A stretch of DNA of 64,000 nucleotides from an uncultured Bacilli bacterium (GCA_944332075.1 CALVJL010000005.1:1-64000), one strand, 5' to 3'; shown: positions 49,824 through 59,227, counted from the stretch's first letter. Program-made: numbers and translations. Notes: generated from the sequence alone by a model not told the origin.

Positions 49824-52665
49824 TCTACAATCAATAATTAAAGAAATATTCATCGCAATATTAATTTTACTTATTCCGAGCATCATGGTTATTTTCTTAT
49901 TTTATAACCATGATTTTTATCCTTTTAATGAAAACGGATTAACAATGTTAATGATTGATGCCCAAAGCGAATATGTGGCTTATTTTCGTTATTTAAAGGC
50001 TATTTTAGTTAATGATCAATCACTTGCTTATACTTTAGGAAAAGCTTTCGGCGGAAATTTCATGTCGATATACGCATTTTATTTAGCATCCCCGTTAAAT
50101 TTATTAGTCGCTTTTGTTAATGATAAAGATATTCCGGGATTTATGTTAATTATAGGGATTGTTAAAATGATTTTAAGCTCGGTGAGTATGTATTTACTTT
50201 TAAGATTTAAAACCGGACATGCTAAAGTTGGTTACTTAATGTTTGCTTGTGGATATGGACTATGCGCGTATTCGTTTATGTATCTTTCAAATATTATGTG
50301 GCTTGACGGAGTCATGATTTTGCCGTTAGTAGTTCTTGGGTTAGAGCGGTTAACAGAAAATAAGACGCGGTGGCTTTATCCTTTAGCACTTATGTACGCG
50401 CTGATTTGCTCTTGGTATATCGGAGCATTTATTTGCATGTTTAGCGTGCTTTTTATGGCTTTTAAAGTCATCAGCAGCTATGGCGAATACAAAAAAGACT
50501 TACATTTAAAAAGCGATAAATTTCCTTGGCAAAAACTAGTAGGACGATTCATTACTTATTCGTTAATCGGCGGTCTTTTATCTTCGCCGGTTTGGTCATC
50601 AGCATTTATTCATTTTGGTGGAACAAAGGCGAGCGGATTTTCTTTTTCTTATTCTCCTTTTTCCTTTGATACTTTGGCAATGTTATTGCAGGGATTTTTT
50701 GAAAATAGTTATTCTGCAAGTGAGATTAAGATATACGATGGGTATGCGAATATGTTTACTTCAATCTCTTTACTCACTTTTGTCGTTTTATATTTTTTCA
50801 ACCGTCATTATTCTAGGCAAGAACGCTTCTCTGCTTTAGGATTATTACTTATTTATCTTTTAGCGGTTTTAAATTATGGACTATATGTAATTATGCATGG
50901 TGGAAAACCACCTACGTGGTTCCCGACGCGCTTTTCCTTTATCATTTCCTTTATGGTTTGCTATTTTGGAGGCAAACAATATGATCAGATGGATAAAACG
51001 CGTTTAAGCGATTATTTAGCTCCACTTTCTTTAACCGTTATAGCTTTAATCGTTATTTTTAATCAACCGATTAATGATAAGGGTGAGATGTATGATTTTT
51101 CTTTAATTAGCTTTGCAATTTTTGCTTCAACATTACTGCTTTTATTTATAAATAGTTTAATTACAAATAAATCTAATTCAAAAGCAAAATTTGTTACACC
51201 GGTTATAACTATTGCTATTACTGCATTGAGTTTAATCTCGACTTATCGCGGCGATGATAATATTTTAAAAAGCAATATTGAAAGCAATGAATATCAAAAA
51301 TACCAAACTTATTTAAAAGATGATGAGTTCCAAACAGTTGTTGATGAAGTAAAAGCGTTAGATGTTAATAACGCTTATAGAATGGAAAACACCTTTAATA
51401 GGCCAGGTAATTATAATCAAATCGATAATGACCCTTTATTTTATGACTATAACGGGATTTCTCATTTCTCATCGTGCGAATTAGCTGATGTGATGTCTTA
51501 TATGGGAAAACTTGGATTTCATGATAATGGATTCTTTGAAGGATATGATGGCGGATCGACATTAGCAGCGAATTCTTTTTTAGGGATTCGTTATCTTATT
51601 GATGATAAGGATGATTATTCAGTTAATAAACCACATTTTTTAACCTCGATAGATGATATTACCAGCCAACTTAGTTCTGAGAATTTAAAGATGAGTTACC
51701 GCGATATTTCTGTTTATGAAAATCAATATGCTTTACCTTTAGGTTTTAGCGTTTTATCTAACTCTGCGACTTTTCTCGGAGACGGGTATTATATTGGTGA
51801 TAATATTTATTGGTATGATCATTTTGAGTATCAAAACTCTTTATACCGCGCGATAACAAATCAAGTAAACGCAGATATTTTCTCACCTCTTGATTACGAT
51901 ATTTCGTATAGTTCAGGAGTAGAGGATGTCACTTCATCACATCAAGAATATCTTCATCCAGGTGAACGTTATTATAACCTTAAACCTAATGCTCAGATAA
52001 CGATTACTTTTGAAGTTCCAGAAGAAGTATATTCACTTGGTGAAGATGAATATAATTTATATTTTGCTTTAAAAGATATGTATAACGATGTTTTACAAAT
52101 CAGAATGGACGGAAGAAATTATGAGATGACTTCCTATTGGCATCGCGGGATTAGATCTTTTGAGGATAATAGCCGTCATTATCATACTTTAATTCTTCGT
52201 AATAAAAGCGGTTATGAATTAACCAACTTTAGAGTTCAACCAGAAATATATTATGAAAACGTTGATGTTTTAAGAAAGTACGCGGAATCAATTAATCAAA
52301 GTTCTCTATTTGATGCATCATTTTCTTATCAATTACAAAGCTTAATTTTAAGCGGTAAATTTAATAAGGTAGAAGGGTTAAATGAGTTTTTATTTACTTT
52401 GCCATATGAAGATGGAATGCAGATTTATATAGATGGTAAGAAAATGAATACATATGTGCGTTTTAATATCTTCTCTGCCTGCGATATTTCATCGCTTGAA
52501 GAAGGTGAACACATGGTTAAAATTGTTTATACCGAAAAAGGTATTATCTATGGATCATTGTTTGCTTCTTTAGCTTTAGAACTGCTTTTGGCTTTATATT
52601 TTTCACCTTTATTCACTTATAAAAAAAGACAATTCCCATTAGATGAAGTGCGCATATATAAATAA
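49798..52665 (+). CDS. YfhO family membrane glycosyltransferase
   Basis: About 955 aa. It has a GT-C-like multipass domain (roughly residues 10-460) with the first extracellular loop DAQSEYVAYFRYLKAI, LGKAFGGNF, and SNIMWLDGVMILPLVVLGLE, then a large extracytoplasmic beta-rich part (~470-920) and a last helix near the C-terminus. YfhO proteins transfer the sugar from the polyprenyl carrier made by a CsbB/GtlA-type GT2, here the overlapping upstream gene (26-nt overlap). The ATG at 49798 is preferred over the TTG at 49792. Confidence 0.88.
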   Translation: MEKSLTKNNLQSIIKEIFIAILILLIPSIMVIFLFYNHDFYPFNENGLTMLMIDAQSEYVAYFRYLKAILVNDQSLAYTLGKAFGGNFMSIYAFYLASPLNLLVAFVNDKDIPGFMLIIGIVKMILSSVSMYLLLRFKTGHAKVGYLMFACGYGLCAYSFMYLSNIMWLDGVMILPLVVLGLERLTENKTRWLYPLALMYALICSWYIGAFICMFSVLFMAFKVISSYGEYKKDLHLKSDKFPWQKLVGRFITYSLIGGLLSSPVWSSAFIHFGGTKASGFSFSYSPFSFDTLAMLLQGFFENSYSASEIKIYDGYANMFTSISLLTFVVLYFFNRHYSRQERFSALGLLLIYLLAVLNYGLYVIMHGGKPPTWFPTRFSFIISFMVCYFGGKQYDQMDKTRLSDYLAPLSLTVIALIVIFNQPINDKGEMYDFSLISFAIFASTLLLLFINSLITNKSNSKAKFVTPVITIAITALSLISTYRGDDNILKSNIESNEYQKYQTYLKDDEFQTVVDEVKALDVNNAYRMENTFNRPGNYNQIDNDPLFYDYNGISHFSSCELADVMSYMGKLGFHDNGFFEGYDGGSTLAANSFLGIRYLIDDKDDYSVNKPHFLTSIDDITSQLSSENLKMSYRDISVYENQYALPLGFSVLSNSATFLGDGYYIGDNIYWYDHFEYQNSLYRAITNQVNADIFSPLDYDISYSSGVEDVTSSHQEYLHPGERYYNLKPNAQITITFEVPEEVYSLGEDEYNLYFALKDMYNDVLQIRMDGRNYEMTSYWHRGIRSFEDNSRHYHTLILRNKSGYELTNFRVQPEIYYENVDVLRKYAESINQSSLFDASFSYQLQSLILSGKFNKVEGLNEFLFTLPYEDGMQIYIDGKKMNTYVRFNIFSACDISSLEEGEHMVKIVYTEKGIIYGSLFASLALELLLALYFSPLFTYKKRQFPLDEVRIYK

Positions 52666-52757
52666 GTGAAAGTTCAGAAAAAATTATTCATTTAGTCATT
52701 TTATTTAAAAAAAATAATTGTTATACTAAAAATAGATATTAAAAAGAGGGTATGAAA

Positions 52758-53588
52758 ATGGCTTTTAACGCGGCAAATTTATTAATGACTAATCTTGAAA
52801 TTGCAAATCTAACAGTGGTTATCGTTTGCTTTGTTGCTTTTGCTGTTCTTAATATCATTATTTTCCGTAAAATCCCTGCTATTTATGTCTTATTGACAGT
52901 CCTTTTATTAACAGTTATTTTATCTTTAGTTGGCTTAGCGACAGTTGCTTTATTTCTCGGATTACTTTCAATTATTGGCTTTGTTATTTTCTATTTTGTT
53001 AATGTCGCTTCAATTCGACATTTTCTTTCATTGCCGATGAAAAAAACCAAGTCAAATCAGTTGAAATACGATAAGACTGATTTATATAGAAAGATTGATG
53101 ATACAGTTCATTCTCTTTCAAGAAGTAAAACCGGTGCTTTAATGACATTTGAAAGATCGACTAATCTCGATGAATACATGAAAAACGGAACCATTATTAA
53201 TGCACCAGTTAGCCAAGAACTTCTAGAAACAATTTTCTATGAAGGGACGAGATTACACGATGGTGCGGTTATTATTAGAGGTAATATCATCGTCGCAGCA
53301 TCTGTTTATTATACCCCGTCAACTCGTGCGGTTAATGGTAAGTTTGGCTCTCGTCACCGCGCGGCATTTGGTATTTCGGAAGTCACAGATTCTGTTACAG
53401 TTGTCGTTTCAGAAGAAACAGGAAGAGTTTCTATCGCTTATAACGGCTCATTAGAAGTTGTCCCACTTGATACCTTCCTTAGCGAATTTAGCGATTTGAT
53501 GTCGATAGATGATAAAAAGCGGGCTCAAGAAGAACAAAACAAAGAAACTAAAAAGAAGAAAAGATTCTTCCATCATAATGAAGATTAA
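52758..53588 (+). CDS. cdaA: Diadenylate cyclase (CdaA-type)
   Basis: Makes the second messenger c-di-AMP from two ATP. Three N-terminal membrane helices (~14-90), a linker helix, then a DAC domain with LHDGAVII (the DGA motif) and the GSRHRAAFG (RHR) motif, followed by SEETGRVSIAYNG. A basic, charged tail ends the protein (KKKKRFFHHNED). The 276-aa length is typical. GAGGG is 7 nt from the ATG at 52758, and only 1 nt from the alternative at 52752. The CdaR and GlmM genes that often follow are absent here. Confidence 0.93.
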   Translation: MAFNAANLLMTNLEIANLTVVIVCFVAFAVLNIIIFRKIPAIYVLLTVLLLTVILSLVGLATVALFLGLLSIIGFVIFYFVNVASIRHFLSLPMKKTKSNQLKYDKTDLYRKIDDTVHSLSRSKTGALMTFERSTNLDEYMKNGTIINAPVSQELLETIFYEGTRLHDGAVIIRGNIIVAASVYYTPSTRAVNGKFGSRHRAAFGISEVTDSVTVVVSEETGRVSIAYNGSLEVVPLDTFLSEFSDLMSIDDKKRAQEEQNKETKKKKRFFHHNED

Positions 53589-53591
53589 TTG

Positions 53592-53618
53592 AAGAGGAAT
53601 AAAATTCCTCTTTTATTT
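53592..53618 (+). terminator. Terminator of cdaA
   Basis: AGAGGAAT/ATTCCTCT perfect stem with an AAA loop, then TTTATTTT. Confidence 0.8.
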
Positions 53619-53699
53619 TGTGACAAAATCTTTGATATATTTTTTATTTGCTATTTTTGTGATAGACTAAAATAGGTTACATTAATAGGAGGAAATCAA

Positions 53700-54404
53700 A
53701 TGTCAACACCTCATAATCAAGCAAATAAAGGCGATTTTGCTAAAACAGTTTTATTCCCAGGCGATCCTTTAAGAGCTAAATTTATCGCTGAACATTTTTT
53801 AACTGATGTTAAGCAGGTTAACGGAGTTAGAAATATGTTAGCTTTTACCGGTTATTATAACGGCAAAAAGGTTTCAGTCATGGGTTCGGGCATGGGGATG
53901 CCAAGCGTCGGTATCTATGCGACGGAATTATATAATGAATATGGCGTAGAAAGCATTATTAGAATTGGCTCAGCCGGTTCTTATCAAGCTGACTGCAAAT
54001 TATTTGATGTCGTTTTAGCTGAAGGAGCTTGCACAAATTCTTCTTGGGCTCATCAATACGGACTCCCAGGAACATTCTCGGCAATCGCTTCTTTTGATTT
54101 ATTAAAGAAAGCTTATGATAAAGCTCAAGAATTAAAAGTTAGAACGCATGTCGGAAATATTTTATCAAGTGATATTTTCTATAATGATCGTCCAGAAGTT
54201 TGGAAAAATTGGGCGAGAATGGGCGTTATGGCTGTTGAGATGGAAACATATGCACTTTACTCAATCGCTGCCTCTTTACATAAAAAAGCTTTAACGATTT
54301 TGACCATCTCGGATTCTTTTATCGTCTCTGAAGAAACAACTGCAGAGCAAAGAGAGAAATCATTTACCGATATGATGAAAATCGCTTTGGAAATCGCTGA
54401 ATAA
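53700..54404 (+). CDS. deoD: Purine-nucleoside phosphorylase, DeoD type
   Basis: 234 aa, the normal length of hexameric bacterial PNP, which splits purine (deoxy)nucleosides with phosphate. Motifs: VLFPGDPLRAKFIAEHF with the phosphate-binding GDP-R, GSGMGMPSVGIYATELY, IIRIGSAGSY, VEMETYALY (ribose Glu) and LTISDS with the catalytic Asp. The ribosome binding site is AGGAGG. The next gene starts on the stop codon (TAATG). Confidence 0.96.
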   Translation: MSTPHNQANKGDFAKTVLFPGDPLRAKFIAEHFLTDVKQVNGVRNMLAFTGYYNGKKVSVMGSGMGMPSVGIYATELYNEYGVESIIRIGSAGSYQADCKLFDVVLAEGACTNSSWAHQYGLPGTFSAIASFDLLKKAYDKAQELKVRTHVGNILSSDIFYNDRPEVWKNWARMGVMAVEMETYALYSIAASLHKKALTILTISDSFIVSEETTAEQREKSFTDMMKIALEIAE

Positions 54405-55012
54405 TGTTTATCTTTTTGATTGTTATCATCGTTATATTTTCTCTATGCGGATTACTTTTATTGTTTTATCATCCGTTATCTTTGCTTTGGGAAAAAATAA
54501 CCTTTAAGAAGAAAGTCTATAAAATATTATATAAAATAGCTAAAAATTATGATTTATATCTTCTTAATAAAGTAGCAATCAAAGTAGGTAATAAAATTAT
54601 TCACTTCGACCACCTTCTCTTTGGCGATAAATATATCTATTGCGTCGGTAGAAATTATTATTCTTATGGTATTGACGGGAAGATGAGCGACCCATCGTGG
54701 TTTAGCTATAATCACCGCGGAAAGAATAAAATTATTAATAATCCGATGAAATTACATCGCGAGAGAGTTAATTACTTTGCTTCTTTAATCACTTCTTCCA
54801 AGGAATTGTTTGTCGCCTGTGTCATTGTTAATAATTCTTGTTTATTAAGAAATGTTATCGACGGAGAAGATAAATATAGCAAAGTTATAAATTTAAAAAA
54901 TTTCGAAAAATTGGTCAAAAATTATGAACGCGACAATTCAGTTGCTGAAATTGATCCGCAGCTTCTTTCAAGACTAGTTCTCGATATTTACAAAAAAGGC
55001 GTTGTTCATTAA
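54404..55012 (+). CDS. Membrane protein with possible degenerate NERD-like domain
   Basis: 202 aa. An N-terminal helix (1-25) is followed by a cytoplasmic domain in which KVGNKIIHFDHLLFGDKYIYCVGRNYYSYGIDGKMSDPSW follows the order of the nuclease-related NERD domain (hiDh...f....iyvie.k.y.G.i). The catalytic Glu-Lys pair is not evident, so nuclease activity is doubtful. Translation is coupled to deoD by a one-base overlap (TAATG). Family assignment is tentative. Confidence 0.5.
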   Translation: MFIFLIVIIVIFSLCGLLLLFYHPLSLLWEKITFKKKVYKILYKIAKNYDLYLLNKVAIKVGNKIIHFDHLLFGDKYIYCVGRNYYSYGIDGKMSDPSWFSYNHRGKNKIINNPMKLHRERVNYFASLITSSKELFVACVIVNNSCLLRNVIDGEDKYSKVINLKNFEKLVKNYERDNSVAEIDPQLLSRLVLDIYKKGVVH

Positions 55013-55041
55013 AGAAGATTAAAAATTAATCTTCTTTTTTT
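55012..55041 (+). terminator. Terminator of deoD and its partner gene
   Basis: AAGAAGATTAA/TTAATCTTCTT stem with an AAA loop, starting at the stop codon, then a T run. Confidence 0.8.
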
Positions 55042-55066
55042 ACAAAAGATAGAAAGTTGCTATAAT
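55038..55066 (+). promoter_or_regulatory. Promoter giving a leaderless HAD transcript
   Basis: An extended -10 (TGCTATAAT, ending at 55066) with TTTTAC 17 nt upstream. Only 9 nt separate the -10 box from the ATG at 55076. Confidence 0.5.
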
Positions 55067-55075
55067 TAATTTATT

Positions 55076-55717
55076 ATGAGAAATGTTCATTATATTTTGT
55101 TTGATTTCAATGGTACGATTCTTGATGATGTCGATGTCTGTTTAGATATTCTTAATCAGATGTTAAATGAAAAAAATCATCCTTCTATCGATAAAAAAAG
55201 ATATTTAGATATTTTTACCTTTCCGGTGATTGAATATTATAAGAAAGCTGGTTTTGATTTGCCAAAAGATGATTTTGACGCATTAGCAAAACACTTTTTT
55301 GCTTTATATAACGAAAAAAGTTCAAAATGCCATCTTTATCCAGGATTAGTCGAAACTTTAGACAAATTAAAAAAACTTAATAAGCATCTTTATGTTGTGT
55401 CAGCTTCAGAAAAAAATATGTTAATTAAGCAGCTAAAACAAGCTAATATTTATGATTATTTTGAAGATATTGTCGGCCAAGATGATATTAAAGCCCAAGG
55501 GAAATTAGCTTCATTAGAAGAATTTTTAAAGCGTAAAGAATTAAAACGCGATGAAACAGTAATGGTCGGTGATACTTTACATGATGGAGAAATCGCTCAA
55601 AAATGCCATATCAATTATTTGTTAGTCGCGGATGGACATCAAAGCTTTCAAGTATTGTCTAAGATGGGTAAACCTCTGCACCATATTGATGAACTGCTTG
55701 AAGTAATAAAGGAGTAA
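55076..55717 (+). CDS. HAD-superfamily phosphatase-like hydrolase
   Basis: 213 aa, subfamily IA by its helical cap after motif I. Motif I is FDFNGTILDD: the nucleophile Asp9 is present, but the second position of DxD is Asn. Motif II is VVSAS, motif III is a Lys in LASLEEF or KRKE, and motif IV is MVGDTLHDGE. The fold matches phosphoglycolate-phosphatase-like enzymes; the substrate is unknown. It has no ribosome binding site, and the -10 box is 9 nt away. The downstream membrane-protein gene starts 4 nt after its stop. Confidence 0.85.
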   Translation: MRNVHYILFDFNGTILDDVDVCLDILNQMLNEKNHPSIDKKRYLDIFTFPVIEYYKKAGFDLPKDDFDALAKHFFALYNEKSSKCHLYPGLVETLDKLKKLNKHLYVVSASEKNMLIKQLKQANIYDYFEDIVGQDDIKAQGKLASLEEFLKRKELKRDETVMVGDTLHDGEIAQKCHINYLLVADGHQSFQVLSKMGKPLHHIDELLEVIKE

Positions 55718-55721
55718 GGTA

Positions 55722-56963
55722 ATGTTTAGAGAATATTCATCAAATATTTTTTTGACATATAAACGGAACTTCCGTTATTTTTTTGCTTTTTCTATCGCTT
55801 TATTTTTAATGGAAGTTTTAGAGCTTGTCCTTTTTTATCTTATTAGTCCTTATGATGGAGGACTGATAAGTGTTTTAGTTGGCTGGCTAATCTTTTTTCC
55901 ATTTGTTTTTGATTTTCTCTCAGTTATCGGTGAAGCTTCTTCAGGAGAAAAGATAACTTATAATAGTTTTGGAAAACATCATAAAGAATATTTTTCTCCG
56001 CGTTTTAGAGGTATTTTTAATTCGTTATTAACGTTTATTTTCTTTGTTTTAATTCAATGGCTTTGCTTAATTGTTTTTACGATGATCTATGTTGCTTTTA
56101 ATCAAGAAATTATTCTTAGTTTATATGAGCAAATCAATAATAATGGCGTAACTGCGGATATTTATAATCAAATTGTTAATTTACCGAATTATATCTATGT
56201 TTATTTAACTAGCGATATTGTTGCCTGCTTATTTTTCTTATATCGGATTTATCGTTATTCTTATGATGCTTTTTCTTCATTTGCCTTACCTCTTCCTTAT
56301 CGCTTAGCGCATTTGGGCAGCAAAGTTGGCCGTCAAAAAATAAGCCCGGCTTTAAAAAAGTGCGGATTGATTTACGGACTTATTTACGCGTTACTTTTTA
56401 TTATTGGCTGCGTTATTGGAATGTGTATTTCATTGTTTTGTACAGATATTGCTTATCTTAGCTTAATTGAAGTAATTATGATTGGTAGCGGCCTTCTTTT
56501 AACTTTCGTCCTTAACCCTTTTATGGGTATTTTAACTGCATATCAAGCAGATTACGGAATTATTCCTTATCTTCAAGAAATTAAAACTTTGGTTAATCAA
56601 AATAGCTCTTTGATATCGCAAAGCGAAAATAATCCTTCACTTCAAGAGATTAACACGCTTATTGATAATCGTATTAAAGAGATAGAATCATTGCGTTCGA
56701 CAAATATTTTTCACGGTTTGAAACCAATTAATAAAAAGGTTTTAGCAAGAGCTTTAAAGGTTTTAAATGCGGATTTGAAAAAAGAATTTGAAGATAGCTT
56801 TAAGCTTTTTGCAGCAGGAAAATTTGCAGAGCATATGGAAGTTATTAAACAAATTCGCGAAAAATATCTGCAAGGCGACAAAATAGATAATGATATATTA
56901 GAATTATTTAATACCATCATTGAAAATGATGAATTTCTGCTTAAGGCTGCTAAACATCAATAA
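55722..56963 (+). CDS. Polytopic membrane protein with coiled C-terminal domain, unknown
   Basis: 413 aa. Five to six hydrophobic segments lie between residues 15 and 290 (e.g. FNSLLTFIFFVLIQWLCLIVF), with the basic loop YRLAHLGSKVGRQKI. A soluble, Glu/Lys-rich helical tail (~300-413) likely forms a coiled coil. No family is recognised. An inverted copy of bases 55988-56107 lies at 60667-60785. It is convergent with the next gene and overlaps it by 7 nt. Confidence 0.6.
   Translation: MFREYSSNIFLTYKRNFRYFFAFSIALFLMEVLELVLFYLISPYDGGLISVLVGWLIFFPFVFDFLSVIGEASSGEKITYNSFGKHHKEYFSPRFRGIFNSLLTFIFFVLIQWLCLIVFTMIYVAFNQEIILSLYEQINNNGVTADIYNQIVNLPNYIYVYLTSDIVACLFFLYRIYRYSYDAFSSFALPLPYRLAHLGSKVGRQKISPALKKCGLIYGLIYALLFIIGCVIGMCISLFCTDIAYLSLIEVIMIGSGLLLTFVLNPFMGILTAYQADYGIIPYLQEIKTLVNQNSSLISQSENNPSLQEINTLIDNRIKEIESLRSTNIFHGLKPINKKVLARALKVLNADLKKEFEDSFKLFAAGKFAEHMEVIKQIREKYLQGDKIDNDILELFNTIIENDEFLLKAAKHQ
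55988..56107 (+). repeat. Source of an inverted duplicated segment
   Basis: This interior piece of the membrane-protein gene (about residues 90-128) recurs on the opposite strand at 60667-60785 with about 95% identity: one T lost, three substitutions and some divergence at the ends. The copy here is in an intact reading frame, so it is taken as the original. Confidence 0.85.
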
Positions 56964-58687
56964 TATTTGTTGTAAATTTCAATTAAACTTTGTAATACTC
57001 TAGTGGAAACTTCGCTTTGGAGATTGTTTTCAGTTTCCAAAATTGAACCTTCAATTTGAGTAATACCTTGACTGATTAATGTTTCAAAATCGAACATATT
57101 ATTAACATCGGTGAAGATCGCTTCTTTTTGAAGATTTAATAATTTATCGATTAAACCTGGGTAGAGAATTTTGTTTTCCTTTATTTTTGAAGCGCGAGAA
57201 TATTGATCCATCGGGCAAATAAAACCGTTTGCGCAAGTGACGATGTCGTTATCTTTAAGAAGTGGGTTAGTTAATTCAATATAATAATTGAATTTTGAAG
57301 ATGAGACATCTTCTTGTAAAGAGAATACTAAGTCATTGTTGATTTTTAGAGTTTCGCCGATATCTATGTCAGTTAAGATGATGCTGATTTCTAGAGATGT
57401 CGGTTCAATGTATTTTCTTAAATTTTTAAATTCACCTAAAAGCATTAACGGAAGTGGGATATAGATGTGTTTTTCGTGAATGTTTAATGCATCTTTTTGC
57501 AAACGTTCAGCGATTAATTTGAAAAAATCTTCAGTTAAATTTTCTTCCTTAATAGTTTCATAAAGATAATTTCCTTCACGAATCATTTTATTATTAGGAA
57601 TTATATTTAGAATATATCCGGAACGGGATTTTTCTTTGATATTAAATATTGTTTTATAGATGAAGGAAAAATCTTTTTCGACAATTAATGCCTTAACATC
57701 TTGATTGATTCTAAGTTGTAATGTTTCTTTAAATTTGATTTCGTTATTTTGGTTATAGTAGTAAGTTTCATTATTATCCTCGCGCATTGCGATATGGTAA
57801 TTAGATAAATCGCGGGCTTTCTTAAGGAGGACTTTATAATTGACTTTGTTGCCTTTAGCGTAGATGACTGACATATTGAAGGCTTTATCGTTTAAATTAT
57901 TGATGGCATAAAATCTCTTTAAAGCGCTTTGGAGACGTTTTAATAAGGTATTGTCGCTTGTTACATTATTAATTGAAACAATTGCTAAATCACCATTTTT
58001 AAGAACAGTGATATAACGATTTTTCTTTACATTAACCATTTTAGATAAAATATCAATTAATCTTCTTTGAGTGATTCTGTCAAAAGATTGCTCATCTGAT
58101 TTAATTCTTGTTTTTGAATAGAAACTGATTAAATTCAGCATTAAAGTTGAGTTCTTATGGAGTCTTTCGATGATATTTTCAATTTCATCATCAGTTTTAA
58201 TTAAATTTGACTCATCATGGTTTTTAACTAAACGCGGAGAGCGATATATATCGAGATGGATTAAAGTTTTCTTTAGATTAATTTTTGTTGCATGCAAAAT
58301 CACTAATGAGTAATAAAATGATTTAACTGGAACGTAGATTTCTAAATAATGCGATGTTTTGATGTTTGGGTTTAAAAGATTTAATAGCCATTGATTAATT
58401 AAAGAAGCGTTTTTAGCGTTGCCATATTTTTTTAAATAGGAATCAAGATCAAGTTTTTTTGATGAAGTGATATCGACTAAATTAAAAGAATTAACCATTC
58501 TGTTTAATAAATCGACAGTTAAATGACTAGTATTATTGCATTCAGCGATAGCCTTGTTCATCTGTTCGTTTTTCTTATGATAAAAATAGGTAAAAATAGT
58601 TGCTATTGCAATAAAACAGATGACAAAAGCGAGAAGAATGATTATATGTGATGTTTCTAATGTAAAGGCTAAAGAATTTATTTTCAT
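56957..58687 (-). CDS. Membrane protein resembling a degenerate GGDEF-EAL
   Basis: 576 aa. One strong N-terminal helix (~12-35), then a region (~60-200) of unknown fold. Residues ~210-330 follow the GGDEF order: a helix, the strand/hairpin YITVLKNGDLAIVSIN where GG(D/E)EF should be, a long helix LKRLQSALKRFYAIN, a strand, and a helix ending VLLKKARDLSNYHIAM before an aromatic strand. Residues ~335-560 follow an EAL-like order (LRINQDVKALIVEKDFSFIYKTIFN) without the EAL signature or metal ligands. If correct, both domains are inactive and might only bind nucleotide. The start at 58687 has GAGGAA upstream; the frame extends further to 58750 without a site. Confidence 0.5.
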   Translation of the reverse strand: MKINSLAFTLETSHIIILLAFVICFIAIATIFTYFYHKKNEQMNKAIAECNNTSHLTVDLLNRMVNSFNLVDITSSKKLDLDSYLKKYGNAKNASLINQWLLNLLNPNIKTSHYLEIYVPVKSFYYSLVILHATKINLKKTLIHLDIYRSPRLVKNHDESNLIKTDDEIENIIERLHKNSTLMLNLISFYSKTRIKSDEQSFDRITQRRLIDILSKMVNVKKNRYITVLKNGDLAIVSINNVTSDNTLLKRLQSALKRFYAINNLNDKAFNMSVIYAKGNKVNYKVLLKKARDLSNYHIAMREDNNETYYYNQNNEIKFKETLQLRINQDVKALIVEKDFSFIYKTIFNIKEKSRSGYILNIIPNNKMIREGNYLYETIKEENLTEDFFKLIAERLQKDALNIHEKHIYIPLPLMLLGEFKNLRKYIEPTSLEISIILTDIDIGETLKINNDLVFSLQEDVSSSKFNYYIELTNPLLKDNDIVTCANGFICPMDQYSRASKIKENKILYPGLIDKLLNLQKEAIFTDVNNMFDFETLISQGITQIEGSILETENNLQSEVSTRVLQSLIEIYNKYY

Positions 58688-58774
58688 ATTAAGTTCCTCA
58701 TGAACGTATTTTACTACACTTTGAAAAATTATAATAGCATTTGAAATCAAGTGTTGTTATAATAATTTTTGCTG

Positions 58775-58864
58775 GAGGAATACCCAAGAGGCTGAAGGGA
58801 CTAGTTTCGAAAACTAGCAGTGGTTTCACGACCAGCGGGGGTTCAAATCCCTCTTCCTCCGCCA
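58775..58864 (+). tRNA. tRNA-Ser (CGA)
   Basis: A 90-nt class II tRNA with encoded CCA. The acceptor GGAGGAA pairs with TTCCTCC. The anticodon loop TTCGAAA reads CGA on a CTAGT/ACTAG stem. A long variable arm follows. An extended -10 (TGTTATAAT) lies just upstream. Confidence 0.95.
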
Positions 58865-58875
58865 TTGGAAAAAGA

Positions 58876-58905
58876 ACTTAGATGGTGCATTGCATCGTCT
58901 TTTTT
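58876..58905 (+). terminator. Terminator of tRNA-Ser
   Basis: AGATGGTGCA/TGCATCGTCT stem with two G-T pairs, then TTTTTT. It also lies just beyond the stop of the convergent HxlR gene. Confidence 0.65.
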
Positions 58906-59227
58906 ATATTTGAGATTTATAATAATCACCAAATTCAGCCATCGTATCTAATAATGTTTTTAAATGTTTTCCTAAATTCGTTAATCCATATTCAACTTTT
59001 GGAGGATTAGTTTGATAATCTTTACGGTAGATAATCCCATCGCTTTCTAGTTCTCTAAGGCTTGATGTTAAAACTTTTTGCGATATTCCGTCAATGGATT
59101 TTTTTAGTTCATTAAACCGCCAATCGCGTTTAACTAGGTTTCTAATAATTAATAATTTCCATTTACTGCCAATCAAGCTAACAGTTGTTGCAACTGGACA
59201 AGAAGGTAATTGATCTTTTGTTTTCAT
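58904..59227 (-). CDS. HxlR family transcriptional regulator
   Basis: 107 aa winged-helix regulator. The conserved N-terminal Cys10 (SCPVATTVSLIGSKWKLLIIRNL) is the redox or electrophile sensor in several HxlR proteins (e.g. YodB/HypR). The recognition helix region FNELKKSIDGISQKVLTSSLRELESDGIIYR and the wing PPKVEYGLTNLG are typical. It is divergent from the cupin gene, which it probably controls together with itself through a palindrome between them. Confidence 0.92.
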   Translation of the reverse strand: MKTKDQLPSCPVATTVSLIGSKWKLLIIRNLVKRDWRFNELKKSIDGISQKVLTSSLRELESDGIIYRKDYQTNPPKVEYGLTNLGKHLKTLLDTMAEFGDYYKSQI

